46,457 nt of DNA from Candidatus Gastranaerophilales bacterium (GTDB taxonomy: Bacteria; Cyanobacteriota; Vampirovibrionia; Gastranaerophilales; Gastranaerophilaceae): NCBI GenBank assembly GCA_944325585.1, contig CALVAS010000006.1, positions 1 through 46,457 of the forward strand, in the 5' to 3' direction. Position numbers and translations under genes: made by a program. Positions 32,766-40,749 of this stretch are shown piece by piece; position 1 is the first letter of the stretch; every line of letters begins with the position of its first letter. The notes under the pieces are model-generated. The model worked only from the letters and a program-made list of their open reading frames with translations. It was not told the DNA's origin and ran no database searches.

Positions 32766-34034
32766 TTAATCCGGCAGTTTTACACAAAATTCTGTTCGTA
32801 CATTTTCTTCACTCGTAACAGTTATCTCTCCGCCGTGAGATTTTATAATTTGCTGCGACAAATAAAGCCCCAAACCTGTTCCGATTTTTCGGAATTTCTT
32901 TGCAGCGGAATAATATTTGTTAAATATAAGTTTCAATTCATCCTGATGGATTCCCTGTCCGTAATCAATTACCGAAATAGTTACAAATCCCGGAATTTCT
33001 CCGACTTCTATATCAATATCTTTTTTGGTGTTGCTGTGGGAAATCGCGTTGGAAATAAGGTTCTTAATTACACGCTCAAGCTGCATAATGTCCGCAGAAA
33101 CGGTTATATTTTTTTTAGGTGTAAAGTTTATCGTGAGACCTGAGTTTGTTGCAATCGGCTGAACTTGATTAACAATATTTGTTAAAAATTCGTTGAGCTT
33201 GATGTTTTCTTTTAAAAGCGGAATGCCGGTTTCTTTTATCTTGTATGTCTCAAGCACTATTTGAACAAGTTCAATAAGCTCCTGATTTGATGATTTCATA
33301 TTTAAAAGCGCCACTTTTTGCCTGTCGTTTATCTCGCCGAATTTGCCGTCAATCAAAAAGTTTAAAATATTGGCTTCCGCAACAATCGGCACCTTCAAAT
33401 CATGCGTCAGCGTGGCAACAAAATCTTCTTTTAATGTTTCGATTTCTCTTTGGGTTGTCACATCTTTTATCAGCAGAACATAGCGTTTTTTATCATCAAG
33501 TGAAAGTCTTATTGAATTTATTATAAAATTGTTTGTCGGGGTGTGTTTTATAAAAATATCAACATCATTTAATTTTTCGACGGTGTTTTTTTCCGGAATT
33601 TCGACATAATCAAACACGTTTTTCCCTAAAATATCGTTTCCTTTCACGCCGAACCAGTCGATAATTTTCGGTGTGGCACGCAAAATATTCCCCTGCTCGT
33701 TTACGATTAATATCCCGTCTGAAAGCGAATTGATAACGTTTTCTAAAAGTTTGTTCTGCCTTATAAGTTCGGCCTGATATTCAACAATCATTTTTTCTCT
33801 GTCATTAAGAGTTTCAACCATTCTGTTAATACTTTCCGTTACGTTTTTGTAAGAAGAGTGTTCAATTTTGTCCATTTTGGTTGAAAGGTTCCCGTAACGT
33901 ACAGAGTTGACGGTATTTGTAACCATGCCTAAATAATCGTTGATTTTAGACCATCTTTTGTTCATCTGTCTTGTTATCAAAAAAAGTGCAATGAAAACAA
34001 GAATTATACATGCATTTATTATATACCAGAGCAT
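32766..34034 (-). CDS. Membrane sensor histidine kinase with PAS domain
   Basis: The 422-aa protein has one membrane segment at residues 2-21 and a linker that may be HAMP-like. A PAS domain follows (about 95-195: LSDGILIVNEQGNILRATPKI, then LLIKDVTTQREIE). The phosphoacceptor helix has His211 in ATLTHDLKVPI. The ATPase domain has ISNAISHSN, VIDYGQGI, FNKYYSA and GTGLGLYLSQQI, and ends in the usual EFCVKLPD. It senses an unknown signal, perhaps through PAS. No response regulator is adjacent. The gene leads the comF run and has a good promoter at 34084-34112. The ribosome site is weak (AAAGG about 13 bases away). Confidence 0.93.
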   Translation of the reverse strand: MLWYIINACIILVFIALFLITRQMNKRWSKINDYLGMVTNTVNSVRYGNLSTKMDKIEHSSYKNVTESINRMVETLNDREKMIVEYQAELIRQNKLLENVINSLSDGILIVNEQGNILRATPKIIDWFGVKGNDILGKNVFDYVEIPEKNTVEKLNDVDIFIKHTPTNNFIINSIRLSLDDKKRYVLLIKDVTTQREIETLKEDFVATLTHDLKVPIVAEANILNFLIDGKFGEINDRQKVALLNMKSSNQELIELVQIVLETYKIKETGIPLLKENIKLNEFLTNIVNQVQPIATNSGLTINFTPKKNITVSADIMQLERVIKNLISNAISHSNTKKDIDIEVGEIPGFVTISVIDYGQGIHQDELKLIFNKYYSAAKKFRKIGTGLGLYLSQQIIKSHGGEITVTSEENVRTEFCVKLPD

Positions 34035-34083
34035 TTAATCTTTTTTAACCTTTAGCTTTTCAATTCGTTTTATGATATGATTT

Positions 34084-34112
34084 ATTATACCAGAGATTTC
34101 AGCGGATGTTAA
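34084..34112 (-). promoter_or_regulatory. Promoter of the kinase-comF operon
   Basis: On the minus strand TTAACA (34112-34107) and TATAAT (34089-34084) are 17 nt apart, and TGG directly before the -10 makes an extended -10 element. The start is near 34077. Confidence 0.72.
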
Positions 34113-34138
34113 TAGTTTAAAATAAGGATTAAAGAATT

Positions 34139-34630
34139 ATGTGCAGCTTGAACCTGCCTGATACAATAAAAATGGTAATAACTGATTTTGACGGAGTTGT
34201 GACGGACAATTGCGTTTATATATCGGATAACGGCGATATGTCGCGCAAACTTAATTTTGCAGACGTAATGGGGTTTTCTATATTAAAGAAAAACGGTTTT
34301 GAAATAGCTGTCATTTCCGGAGAAAAAAATCGTGCAATTGATATTATGGCGCGTAAATTTGAGATAAAAGAAGTTCACACAAACATAAGAAAAAAAATAG
34401 ATGTTTTAAAAAGCATTGTGGAAAAATATTCGTTATCGCAGGATGAATATTTGTATATCGGTGATGACGTAAACGACCTGCAGAGTTTGGAGTATGCAAA
34501 GTACAAAATTACTGTGCCGCATGCACCGAAAGTTTTAAAAGAACTTCCGGATATTCAAATTACAGAGGCAGATGGCGGTTCCGGAGCATTCAGAGAGGTG
34601 GCGGATTGTCTGATTGGTTTGAAAAAATAA
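34139..34630 (+). CDS. KdsC-like HAD phosphatase
   Basis: The 163-aa protein is a small HAD phosphatase without a large cap. The nucleophile motif is ITDFDGVVTD (Asp16, Asp18), followed by motif II VISGEKN, the lysine of motif III, and motif IV IGDDVNDLQS (Asp109, Asp110, Asp113). The glycine-rich end ADGGSGAFREVAD is characteristic of KdsC (Kdo 8-phosphate phosphatase, lipopolysaccharide precursor synthesis). Related enzymes act on sialic or nonulosonic acid phosphates, so the sugar is not certain. It overlaps the TPR gene by 25 nt, which begins an operon continuing to aspartate kinase. A ribosome site AAGGA lies about nine bases upstream of the ATG. Confidence 0.85.
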   Translation: MCSLNLPDTIKMVITDFDGVVTDNCVYISDNGDMSRKLNFADVMGFSILKKNGFEIAVISGEKNRAIDIMARKFEIKEVHTNIRKKIDVLKSIVEKYSLSQDEYLYIGDDVNDLQSLEYAKYKITVPHAPKVLKELPDIQITEADGGSGAFREVADCLIGLKK

Positions 34631-36111
34631 TTGACAAAGTTAAAACGATAAATTCCAAAATTGACAATTATAAAAACGATTCGGTAATTCAATCGCTTCC
34701 GTCGGTTGCGTATGTCAATCGGGCCAAAAAACTTATTGACAAAGGACAGTATAAAGATGCGCTGGATATTCTGACAGCAGCTGAAAGCCTCCCGCAGGAA
34801 GATTCCCTTGTGTTCAAATATCAGGGAATTATTTATGACAAACTTTTCAGATTTGATGATGCAGTAAAAGCGTACAAAAAATCAGCAAACTTAAATCCGA
34901 ATGATAAAATAATCTGGAAAAATTTAGGTTATGCGCTTTTGAACGTTAAACTTTATGATGAAGCGGACGAAGCGTTTGAAAATGCGGACAAAATTACGCC
35001 GGCAAACTCCGAAGTCTTTCTCGGATGGGGCATGTCTTTAATGAAACAGGAAAAAATACCGGAAGCGCATGAAAAATTCATTCTTTCATCCAAATTCAAC
35101 CGCTACAATTCCAATGCGCTGTTTTTGGCTGCAGTTGCTGAAATTAAGTTAAAAATGTATGATGATGCGGAAAATAAACTTCAATTTCTGGCAAATGTTG
35201 CACCGAACGAGGGAAACTCTTACGAATATGCAAAATTAAAGTTTATTTTGAAGGATTATGACGCGGCAATATTTTTTGCCAGAAAAGCTCTGGATTTTAA
35301 CAAAAACATGCTTCCGTGCTATCTGCTTCTCGGTAAAATTTACAGATTAAAAAACGAAGAACAGCTTTCGCTTGAAAATTATCAAAAAGCAGAGGAGTTA
35401 TCTCTTATTATCGGCAGTCTTTATGTTGAATGGGCTTTGTCTTTGATTAAATTTGAAAAATACGACGAGGCTTTTGAAAAATTGCAAAAGGCCGAAAATC
35501 TTGACGGTGAAAATACGGAAATAAAAATAGCCAAAGCCTTTTTGAATGTTGTTCGCGGTGAAATTGATGAAAATAAACAGGTTATTGAGGAACTTTTAAA
35601 AGAAAATAATGAAAATGCTCTTTTGTTGCGTGCTTCTGGCATAATCATGTGTACAGAAGAAAAATACAGAGAGGGCATTCACAATTTCAAGTCCGCACTT
35701 AAATCAGAGCCGTCTGACGTAATAAATTATTATTATATTGCAAAAGCCTACATGCATTTAGGCGACAATTCAAATGCGGGCGAATATTTTGAATCATCAA
35801 TAAAAGAAAATCCGAAACATTTAAAAACTTATATTGATTATGCAAAGTTTCTGATTTCGGAAGAAGATTTTGCAAATGCCAACCGCAAACTTCGTAAAGC
35901 TCTCCGCCAGACAGAAACAAATACAGAAATTTTAAACATGTTGTTTTATGTTAATTACATACTTGTCAAGGATAACGTTTGTGAATATAATATAAAAGAA
36001 ACACTGGACTTTGAACAAAAGATTAAAGCCATTGATGAAAACGCGTTTAAATACCCTGACAAATCGGCAGAGTTAACGGAAATGTTAAAGAAACTCTCGG
36101 AAAAGGAATAA
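34606..36111 (+). CDS. TPR-repeat protein
   Basis: The 501-aa product consists almost wholly of about ten tetratricopeptide repeats after a short charged N-terminus. Examples are AVKAYKKSANLNPNDKIIWK, EADEAFENADKITPANSEVF and GIHNFKSALKSEPSDVINYY. It has no signal or membrane segment, so it should be cytosolic, and TPR arrays usually hold protein partners. The partner is unknown. The start is a TTG inside the end of the KdsC-like gene, with GAGAGGTGG upstream, giving translational coupling. The aspartate kinase gene follows after 2 nt. Confidence 0.85.
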   Translation: MSDWFEKIIDKVKTINSKIDNYKNDSVIQSLPSVAYVNRAKKLIDKGQYKDALDILTAAESLPQEDSLVFKYQGIIYDKLFRFDDAVKAYKKSANLNPNDKIIWKNLGYALLNVKLYDEADEAFENADKITPANSEVFLGWGMSLMKQEKIPEAHEKFILSSKFNRYNSNALFLAAVAEIKLKMYDDAENKLQFLANVAPNEGNSYEYAKLKFILKDYDAAIFFARKALDFNKNMLPCYLLLGKIYRLKNEEQLSLENYQKAEELSLIIGSLYVEWALSLIKFEKYDEAFEKLQKAENLDGENTEIKIAKAFLNVVRGEIDENKQVIEELLKENNENALLLRASGIIMCTEEKYREGIHNFKSALKSEPSDVINYYYIAKAYMHLGDNSNAGEYFESSIKENPKHLKTYIDYAKFLISEEDFANANRKLRKALRQTETNTEILNMLFYVNYILVKDNVCEYNIKETLDFEQKIKAIDENAFKYPDKSAELTEMLKKLSEKE

Positions 36112-36113
36112 AA

Positions 36114-37379
36114 TTGAGAAAGGTTATTGTACAAAAATTCGGCGGAACATCTGTCGCTGATACCGAAAAAATAAAAAATGTTGCCAAAACGGTTATAAAA
36201 GAGAAAAATAACGGAAATGATGTTGTTGTAGTGGTTTCTGCCATGGGGCATACAACGGATTATCTTGTAAAGATGGCAAAAGATTTGAGTCCGTCCCCAT
36301 CAGGCCGTGAAATGGACATGCTTTTGTCTACGGGTGAAGGTGTTTCAATTGCGCTGCTTGCCATGGCAATTCAGGCACAGGGTTATGAGGCGGTAAGTTT
36401 TAATGCAATGCAAATCGGAATAATGACGGAAAATGTCCACTCAAAAGCCAGAATCGTTGATATTAAAACAGATAAACTCAAAAAGAATTTAAAAGAAGGT
36501 AAAATTATTGTTGTTGCAGGATTTCAAGGTGTAACCGAAGATGGGGAGATTACAACTCTCGGACGCGGCGGCTCTGACACCTCAGCAGTTGCTCTTGCAG
36601 CAGCTTTAAATGCGGAACGATGCGATATTTATACGGATGTTGAAGGCGTTTATACGACAGATCCGAGAATCGTTCCTAAAGCAACAAAATTAAAAGAAAT
36701 TTCATATGAAGAAATGCTTGAATTAGCCCATGCGGGCGCAAACGTTCTTCATCCGAGAAGCGTCGAGACCGCAAAACAATTTAATGTTCCGCTTCGTGTC
36801 AGAAGCAGCTTTAAAACAGATAATTTAGGTACTTTAATATTAGGAGTTGATAAAATGGAGATTTATAAACCGGTTACAGGTGTTGCTGCTGATTTGTCAC
36901 AGGCAAGAATTGTTGTATGTGACGTTCCTGACGTTCCGGGGCAGGCTGCAAAAGTATTCGGCAGACTTGCTAAGGAAAATATTTCAGTTGACATGATTAT
37001 TCAATCTTATGCAAGAAAAGTTTCTAACACCAATGATATTGCATTCACTATTGACAGTGCTGATTTGGACAAAACAATCAAAACCCTTAATGAAATGAAA
37101 AAAGATTTGAATTGCGGCGACATTCAGATTAATGATAATATTGCCAAAGTTTCGATTGTTGGAGCCGGCATGATTGACAGACCCGGTATTGCCTCTACAA
37201 TGTTTGAAACCCTTGCAGAGCAAGGCGTAAACATTAAAATGATTTCTACAAGCGAAATAAAGATAAGCTGTCTGGTTGACAAAGACGATGCTCACAAAGC
37301 CTTAAAAGCCCTTCATAAAGTTTTCGAGCTTGAAGGCGATGAAACTGCAGAGGTAAAGGGCGATTTGCCTGATGTTTAA
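36114..37379 (+). CDS. lysC: Aspartate kinase
   Basis: The 421-aa enzyme phosphorylates aspartate, the first step to lysine, threonine and methionine, and to diaminopimelate for peptidoglycan. The start IVQKFGGTSVADTEKI, the STGEGVSIALLAMA stretch, LGRGGSDTSAVALAAAL and TDVEGVYTTDPRIVPKA are the kinase core. Two ACT domains follow (about residues 265-335 and 345-415: ARIVVCDVPDVPGQAAKVFG and KVSIVGAGMIDRPGIASTMF). They would give feedback inhibition by end products. The start is a TTG with AGGA seven bases upstream. No lysine riboswitch is possible in the 2-nt gap. It is unusual as a neighbour of a TPR protein, and the operon logic is not clear. Confidence 0.97.
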   Translation: MRKVIVQKFGGTSVADTEKIKNVAKTVIKEKNNGNDVVVVVSAMGHTTDYLVKMAKDLSPSPSGREMDMLLSTGEGVSIALLAMAIQAQGYEAVSFNAMQIGIMTENVHSKARIVDIKTDKLKKNLKEGKIIVVAGFQGVTEDGEITTLGRGGSDTSAVALAAALNAERCDIYTDVEGVYTTDPRIVPKATKLKEISYEEMLELAHAGANVLHPRSVETAKQFNVPLRVRSSFKTDNLGTLILGVDKMEIYKPVTGVAADLSQARIVVCDVPDVPGQAAKVFGRLAKENISVDMIIQSYARKVSNTNDIAFTIDSADLDKTIKTLNEMKKDLNCGDIQINDNIAKVSIVGAGMIDRPGIASTMFETLAEQGVNIKMISTSEIKISCLVDKDDAHKALKALHKVFELEGDETAEVKGDLPDV

Positions 37380-37408
37380 ACTTTAACTGCATTTAAAGGT
37401 AATTTTGT

Positions 37409-37606
37409 ATGAGAAAGTCAACTGTAAAGCTGATTTTACTGACAATAATCGGAATTATTATATCTTTCATATGTTATAATATGTTGGATGATGTTCAATT
37501 ATCTATTCCAAATTCAAGATCTGCGGAAAAATTGCATTTATTATGTTATATAGCACCCTTTATAGGTGTTTTTTACTGGCTTTTCCTCAGAAACTTTGAT
37601 GAATGA
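37409..37606 (+). CDS. Small two-helix membrane protein
   Basis: The 65-aa product has two hydrophobic segments (about residues 7-23 and 43-58) joined by a short polar loop (DDVQLSIPNSRSAEKLH), and a charged end. No family is recognised. A clear ribosome site, AAAGGT, precedes the ATG, and it lies 29 nt after aspartate kinase on the same strand, so it is probably the last gene of that operon. Confidence 0.65.
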   Translation: MRKSTVKLILLTIIGIIISFICYNMLDDVQLSIPNSRSAEKLHLLCYIAPFIGVFYWLFLRNFDE

Positions 37607-37898
37607 TTACAAATTTTTTATTGAAATACAGCACTACGCAAAGTTAAAACTTAAAAGTAAAAGCAGCGCTGGTGTCCGCAGGGCAACTGTCTTTATAAAA
37701 CGTGGCTTTTGGAATAAAAAAAAGGGAGCTGAATCGGCTCCCGTTGGAATTAAGAATAGCTGGAAGTATGAAAAAGATTTAATTATATTTAATCTAAACG
37801 GTGCAAAACCTGCAATTGCCCGATTATGCAATTTAAAAATACCATGCGATTAGTCTTTCGGGAGATAAATATCATAGAAGCATGGGTAATTTTTAGAG
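37607..37898. other. Gap without a supported gene
   Basis: No reading frame here has a ribosome site or recognisable product. A 95-codon frame crossing 37566-37853 lacks both and overlaps the small membrane protein. The stretch contains a minus-facing terminator-like hairpin (37715-37742) and is otherwise AT-rich, with scattered GC-rich words that look like decayed sequence. Confidence 0.55.
37715..37742 (-). terminator. Minus-facing terminator-like hairpin with no gene before it
   Basis: GGGAGC (37724-37729) pairs with GCTCCC (37737-37742). On the minus strand the hairpin is followed by a run of eight or more T residues, as in an intrinsic terminator. No minus-strand gene lies within 2 kb upstream of it. 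Confidence 0.5.
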
Positions 37899-38068
37899 AA
37901 AAGTGTAAAAAAAACACTTTAAAATAAGTGGAAAAACTACACTTTATCGCGAAAACAGCCTTGGGATAAGGTTTTTGCCTTCTTAATAAAAGTTCATAGT
38001 AGGGGTTGACAAATAAATTATTATAGTTTATAGTGAAATTGTAAGGATGAAGTGTTAAACAAACACTT
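37899..38068. repeat. Three AAGTG/CACTT palindromes around a promoter
   Basis: Stems AAAGTGT/ACACTTT (37900-37920), AAGTG/CACTT (37926-37944) and AAGTGTT/AACACTT (38050-38068) recur within 170 bp. Two lie before and one just after the promoter at 38006-38034. They may be regulator sites or RNA hairpins in the leader. Confidence 0.45.
38006..38034 (+). promoter_or_regulatory. Strong promoter of the 98-aa gene
   Basis: TTGACA (38006-38011) and TATAGT (38029-38034) are 17 nt apart. The start is near 38041, and the leader of about 56 nt contains an AAGTGTT hairpin and a GGAGG ribosome site. Confidence 0.75.
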
Positions 38069-38096
38069 AATAAGACCTCAAGAGAGGAGGATTACA

Positions 38097-38393
38097 ATGA
38101 AAGTAGATAGAATTCAATACGGATTAAACAGCAGAAAATATATATCATTCGGAGAAGGCAACATGAACAACATTACCCCGAGTGTTGCAATTCTCGCTTT
38201 ACAAAACCCCAACGCCAAAATCAACTTTGAAAACGATATGAATCGTTCTAAAAGAGCTGATATGGTACAAAACCCCAATATCCTCACTGCTTTTGCTAAC
38301 AAAGTAGGCAGAGCAATTGATGAATTTAAAAGATCAAACTATGATGCTAACATTCATCCGAGTGTTGCAAATCATATGAGTTACACAGCATAA
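38097..38393 (+). CDS. Small unknown protein with N-terminal ISFGE motif
   Basis: The 98-aa product has no signal peptide or membrane segment. Its N-terminus, SRKYISFGEG at about residues 12-21, recalls the NNNVAFGKK start of the 375-aa protein at 19376. The short phrase PSVA occurs twice (TPSVAILAL and HPSVANHM), encoded both times by the same DNA word CCGAGTGTTGCAA. The strong promoter and GGAGG ribosome site suggest high expression. I do not know a function. A lineage-specific, possibly exported or scaffold-associated small protein is a guess from the motif. Confidence 0.7.
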   Translation: MKVDRIQYGLNSRKYISFGEGNMNNITPSVAILALQNPNAKINFENDMNRSKRADMVQNPNILTAFANKVGRAIDEFKRSNYDANIHPSVANHMSYTA

Positions 38394-38484
38394 TTCAGAT
38401 ATGTGTATAAGACAAGAGTTATAATTAGACATTTACCCATCTTACTAAATTATTTTTACCCCAATAACCATACACTTTTTTCAT

Positions 38485-38529
38485 AACTTGATTTATCTTT
38501 TTCTTGAATAAAGAAAGGAAAATCAAGTT
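38485..38529 (+). promoter_or_regulatory. Hairpin covering the rhodanese ribosome site
   Basis: AACTTGATTT (38485-38494) pairs perfectly with AAATCAAGTT (38520-38529), ending one base before the ATG. Inside, TTTCTT (38500-38505) pairs with AAGAAA (38511-38516), which is part of the AAAGG ribosome site. The fold would block translation of the gene at 38530. Confidence 0.55.
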
Positions 38530-38910
38530 ATGGATGATAAAGTGACTAATCTGCGCCGAAACTCTCAAGAAGCGCAGAATTATTTTGAGAAAATTCTTGC
38601 ATTTACATTAGGTCCGGTCGAACTTAAAACACTTATGGAGGAAAATGAGGTTACACTGCTGGATGTTCGGCGTGCGGAGGATTATGAGATAAGCCATATT
38701 CCGGGGGCTGTATCCATCCCGAAAGATGAAATCGCTGATAATATTGACAAACTTTCAAAAGATAATATAACTGTGGTTTATTGTTACAATCAGCAGTGTC
38801 ATCTGGGGGCAAAAGCTGCATTGATTCTTGCGGATTACGGATATCCGGTCATGCTTTTAGACGGCGGCTTTCAAGTCTGGAAAGAGGATTTCAGATATGT
38901 AGTGACGTAA
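38530..38910 (+). CDS. Rhodanese-domain protein
   Basis: The 126-aa product is a single rhodanese domain after about 25 extra N-terminal residues. The conserved LLDVRRAEDYEISHIPGAVSI is followed by the active-site loop YCYNQQCHLGAKAA, with Cys85 as the likely catalytic cysteine and a second Cys90, and the end MLLDGGFQVW. Such domains move sulfur or act as persulfide carriers. A variant with a second cysteine in the loop could form a disulfide and be redox-controlled. No sulfur-metabolism gene is adjacent. Its ribosome site lies in a hairpin, so translation is probably regulated. Confidence 0.9.
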   Translation: MDDKVTNLRRNSQEAQNYFEKILAFTLGPVELKTLMEENEVTLLDVRRAEDYEISHIPGAVSIPKDEIADNIDKLSKDNITVVYCYNQQCHLGAKAALILADYGYPVMLLDGGFQVWKEDFRYVVT

Positions 38911-38974
38911 TACTGCTATTGTAACAAAATGTAAATATAAATTTTAAAATGCCTTAAACTCACTTATACTGCCC

Positions 38975-39007
38975 GATAGGATAAGATAGGATAGGATAGG
39001 ATAGGAT
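38975..39007. repeat. GATAG pentanucleotide tandem repeat
   Basis: About six consecutive copies of GATAG, with one GATAA variant, run from 38975 and end in GATG. The tract is 78 bp upstream of the start codon at 39085. Confidence 0.85.
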
Positions 39008-39084
39008 GTGTTGCGCTCATAGCAATATTTTGCAACTATTTTGTTTTAAATACCTGTGTAGGTAAAATCGTGAAAGGAAACAAA

Positions 39085-39852
39085 ATGTCAGTAGATAGTG
39101 TAAACGGAAACAACAATACAGCGTTGTATACAACCATAGGCGCAACTGCAGGTGCAGGAGCAGGTGTAGCTGCGGGTTATTTTACAAAACCGTTTTTGAA
39201 AGACGGGGCACCGACAGATGAGTTTGTCAAAAAGATAGAGCACAAATTAGAAACGTCGGACTCACCTGAGCTTAAGGCTAGTGTTGCTATTAGCAAAGAG
39301 AATCAAAAGGCAGTTATGGCAATTTTTGATAAAGCAAAAGATCCGGAGGAATTAAAAGGTTTATTTGTTAATAAGCTAATGGGCGATTTTAAAAAACTTG
39401 AAAGTGCGGGTATGGATATAGATAGTTTAAAGGAATTTACTGGAGAGCTGACTGAAATTTTTAAAGGAATTGGTATAGAAGCTGGTGATATAGAAAAGTT
39501 GCAGAATATAAAGGATTTTTCTGAACTGGAACAAATGTTAAAAGAGTCTTTTGATAAAGAATGGCAAGGTAAAACCGTTGAAGAAATAAAAAATTCAATG
39601 TTGACTGAAAGTAAAGAAGCCGATAAGAAAGCAGTAAAGTATCTTTTTGAAAGCGTATGGGACACAAAAGAAAAGAAATTTGTTAACTGTGAAGACGGTG
39701 TAGGAATAGCCATCAAAAATGCAGCCAGAAGCATACAGGGTAAATATGCTGCAATTTACGGAGCAATTGGCGCTGCTGTTGTCGGGCTTGGCACATACCT
39801 CTGCTGTGGTGGCAAAAAAGCTCCGGCTTCTGTGGAAAAAACACAGGGCTGA
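39085..39852 (+). CDS. Unknown protein with hydrophobic ends
   Basis: The 255-aa product has a Gly/Ala-rich hydrophobic stretch near the N-terminus (TTIGATAGAGAGVAAGYF, about residues 15-32). A second lies near the C-terminus (YAAIYGAIGAAVVGLGTYLCC, about 224-244). Between them is a helical, charged domain (for example LKEFTGELTEIFKGIGIEAG). A membrane protein with both ends anchored, or a late-anchored secreted protein, is possible. I know no family. The ATG at 39085 has AAAGGA upstream. The GATAG repeat lies in its presumed promoter region, and a terminator follows. Confidence 0.68.
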   Translation: MSVDSVNGNNNTALYTTIGATAGAGAGVAAGYFTKPFLKDGAPTDEFVKKIEHKLETSDSPELKASVAISKENQKAVMAIFDKAKDPEELKGLFVNKLMGDFKKLESAGMDIDSLKEFTGELTEIFKGIGIEAGDIEKLQNIKDFSELEQMLKESFDKEWQGKTVEEIKNSMLTESKEADKKAVKYLFESVWDTKEKKFVNCEDGVGIAIKNAARSIQGKYAAIYGAIGAAVVGLGTYLCCGGKKAPASVEKTQG

Positions 39853-39889
39853 CAATATTAAATTTAATACGCACTTTTATTTAAGAAAG

Positions 39890-39916
39890 GAACCAGCTCC
39901 GGCTGGTTCTTGTTTT
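39890..39916 (+). terminator. Intrinsic terminator
   Basis: GAACCAGC (39890-39897), loop TCCG, GCTGGTTC (39902-39909) and TTGTTTT close the unit of the 255-aa gene. The minus-strand gene ends just beyond it. Confidence 0.82.
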
Positions 39917-39923
39917 GTGGACA

Positions 39924-40628
39924 TTAAATATTTGCCCCGCCGTCGGTCTTAATTTTTTCAAGAACGTTTTTGCTGCCGTCAATAGATTTTGCGTAATTTA
40001 CCGTAAAACCAATCGCTTCATTATCCCTTGCAATTGCCTCTTTCAAACCGGTCATCTCATCAAGCGTTAGATTCTCCAAACCTTTTATATCAGCTGCGTT
40101 CAGGTATTTTCGGAACAGTTTTTGCGATTTGTAATCAAACCCCGGCAATCCCCTGTATAGCGAAAACCATTTGTAAAACTGATGAAGCATATAATAAGGG
40201 TCAATTTCTCCTTCTCTCAATATAAACATAGGTTTGCTTTTAAACGAAAAGCCGTTGTCAGTTAAAATATTTATATAAAGGGCTTCCAAACCCTTAAGTT
40301 CGCATACAAGCCCCTCATCTTCGTTAATTAATGCAAGAATTTTGTCTGCGTTTGGCAATTTGACGACTTTTGTGTTGTGTGTTTTGACGTATTCCAGAAG
40401 CATGTACGGATTGTTTTTTACTTCGGAAACTATTTCTCCGACTGTTTTTAATACAAGTTCTTTGTTTGTTTCCGTCTCTGATGTCAGAGTAATCATGACA
40501 TTAGATGCGAGAAAGGTTTTAGTCGTTTGATTTTTTGCGCTTGATTTAAGATGCTTGTCCAGCCGTATAGAAAGCTGTTTTTCCTGAATCTTTAGAATAA
40601 AATAAATGATTCTTTTTAAAATATTCAT
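39924..40628 (-). CDS. Unknown 234-aa protein
   Basis: The product starts with a hydrophobic stretch with Lys and Arg (MNILKRIIYFILKIQEKQLS), perhaps a membrane-associated helix. It continues as a soluble alpha/beta protein (NPYMLLEYVKTHNTKVVKLP, GLEALYINILTDNGFSF and KWFSLYRGLPGFDYKSQKLF). It contains no motif I can name. I use the ATG at 40628. In front of it a minus-strand TATACT (40641-40636) would begin transcription at about 40629, making a leaderless message. Longer frames up to 40715 have no ribosome site. It stands alone between two + strand genes. Confidence 0.68.
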   Translation of the reverse strand: MNILKRIIYFILKIQEKQLSIRLDKHLKSSAKNQTTKTFLASNVMITLTSETETNKELVLKTVGEIVSEVKNNPYMLLEYVKTHNTKVVKLPNADKILALINEDEGLVCELKGLEALYINILTDNGFSFKSKPMFILREGEIDPYYMLHQFYKWFSLYRGLPGFDYKSQKLFRKYLNAADIKGLENLTLDEMTGLKEAIARDNEAIGFTVNYAKSIDGSKNVLEKIKTDGGANI

Positions 40629-40749
40629 ACAAAACAGTATATAACACTTGCAGGATAAAGGTTTCATCCGAAAAGAGTAAATATTAAAATTGTATAAAGA
40701 TTGTAAAAAATACACTTGCTTTTTAAAAGTCTTTATTTTATAATGTAAT

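Noticed and set aside
36060-36116. Lysine riboswitch before aspartate kinase
   Set aside because: Only 2 bases separate the TPR gene stop from the lysC start, so there is no leader; control must come from the operon start or the ACT domains.
37566-37853. A 95-codon + strand frame after the small membrane protein
   Set aside because: It overlaps that gene, lacks a ribosome site and runs through a terminator-like hairpin; composition does not look coding.
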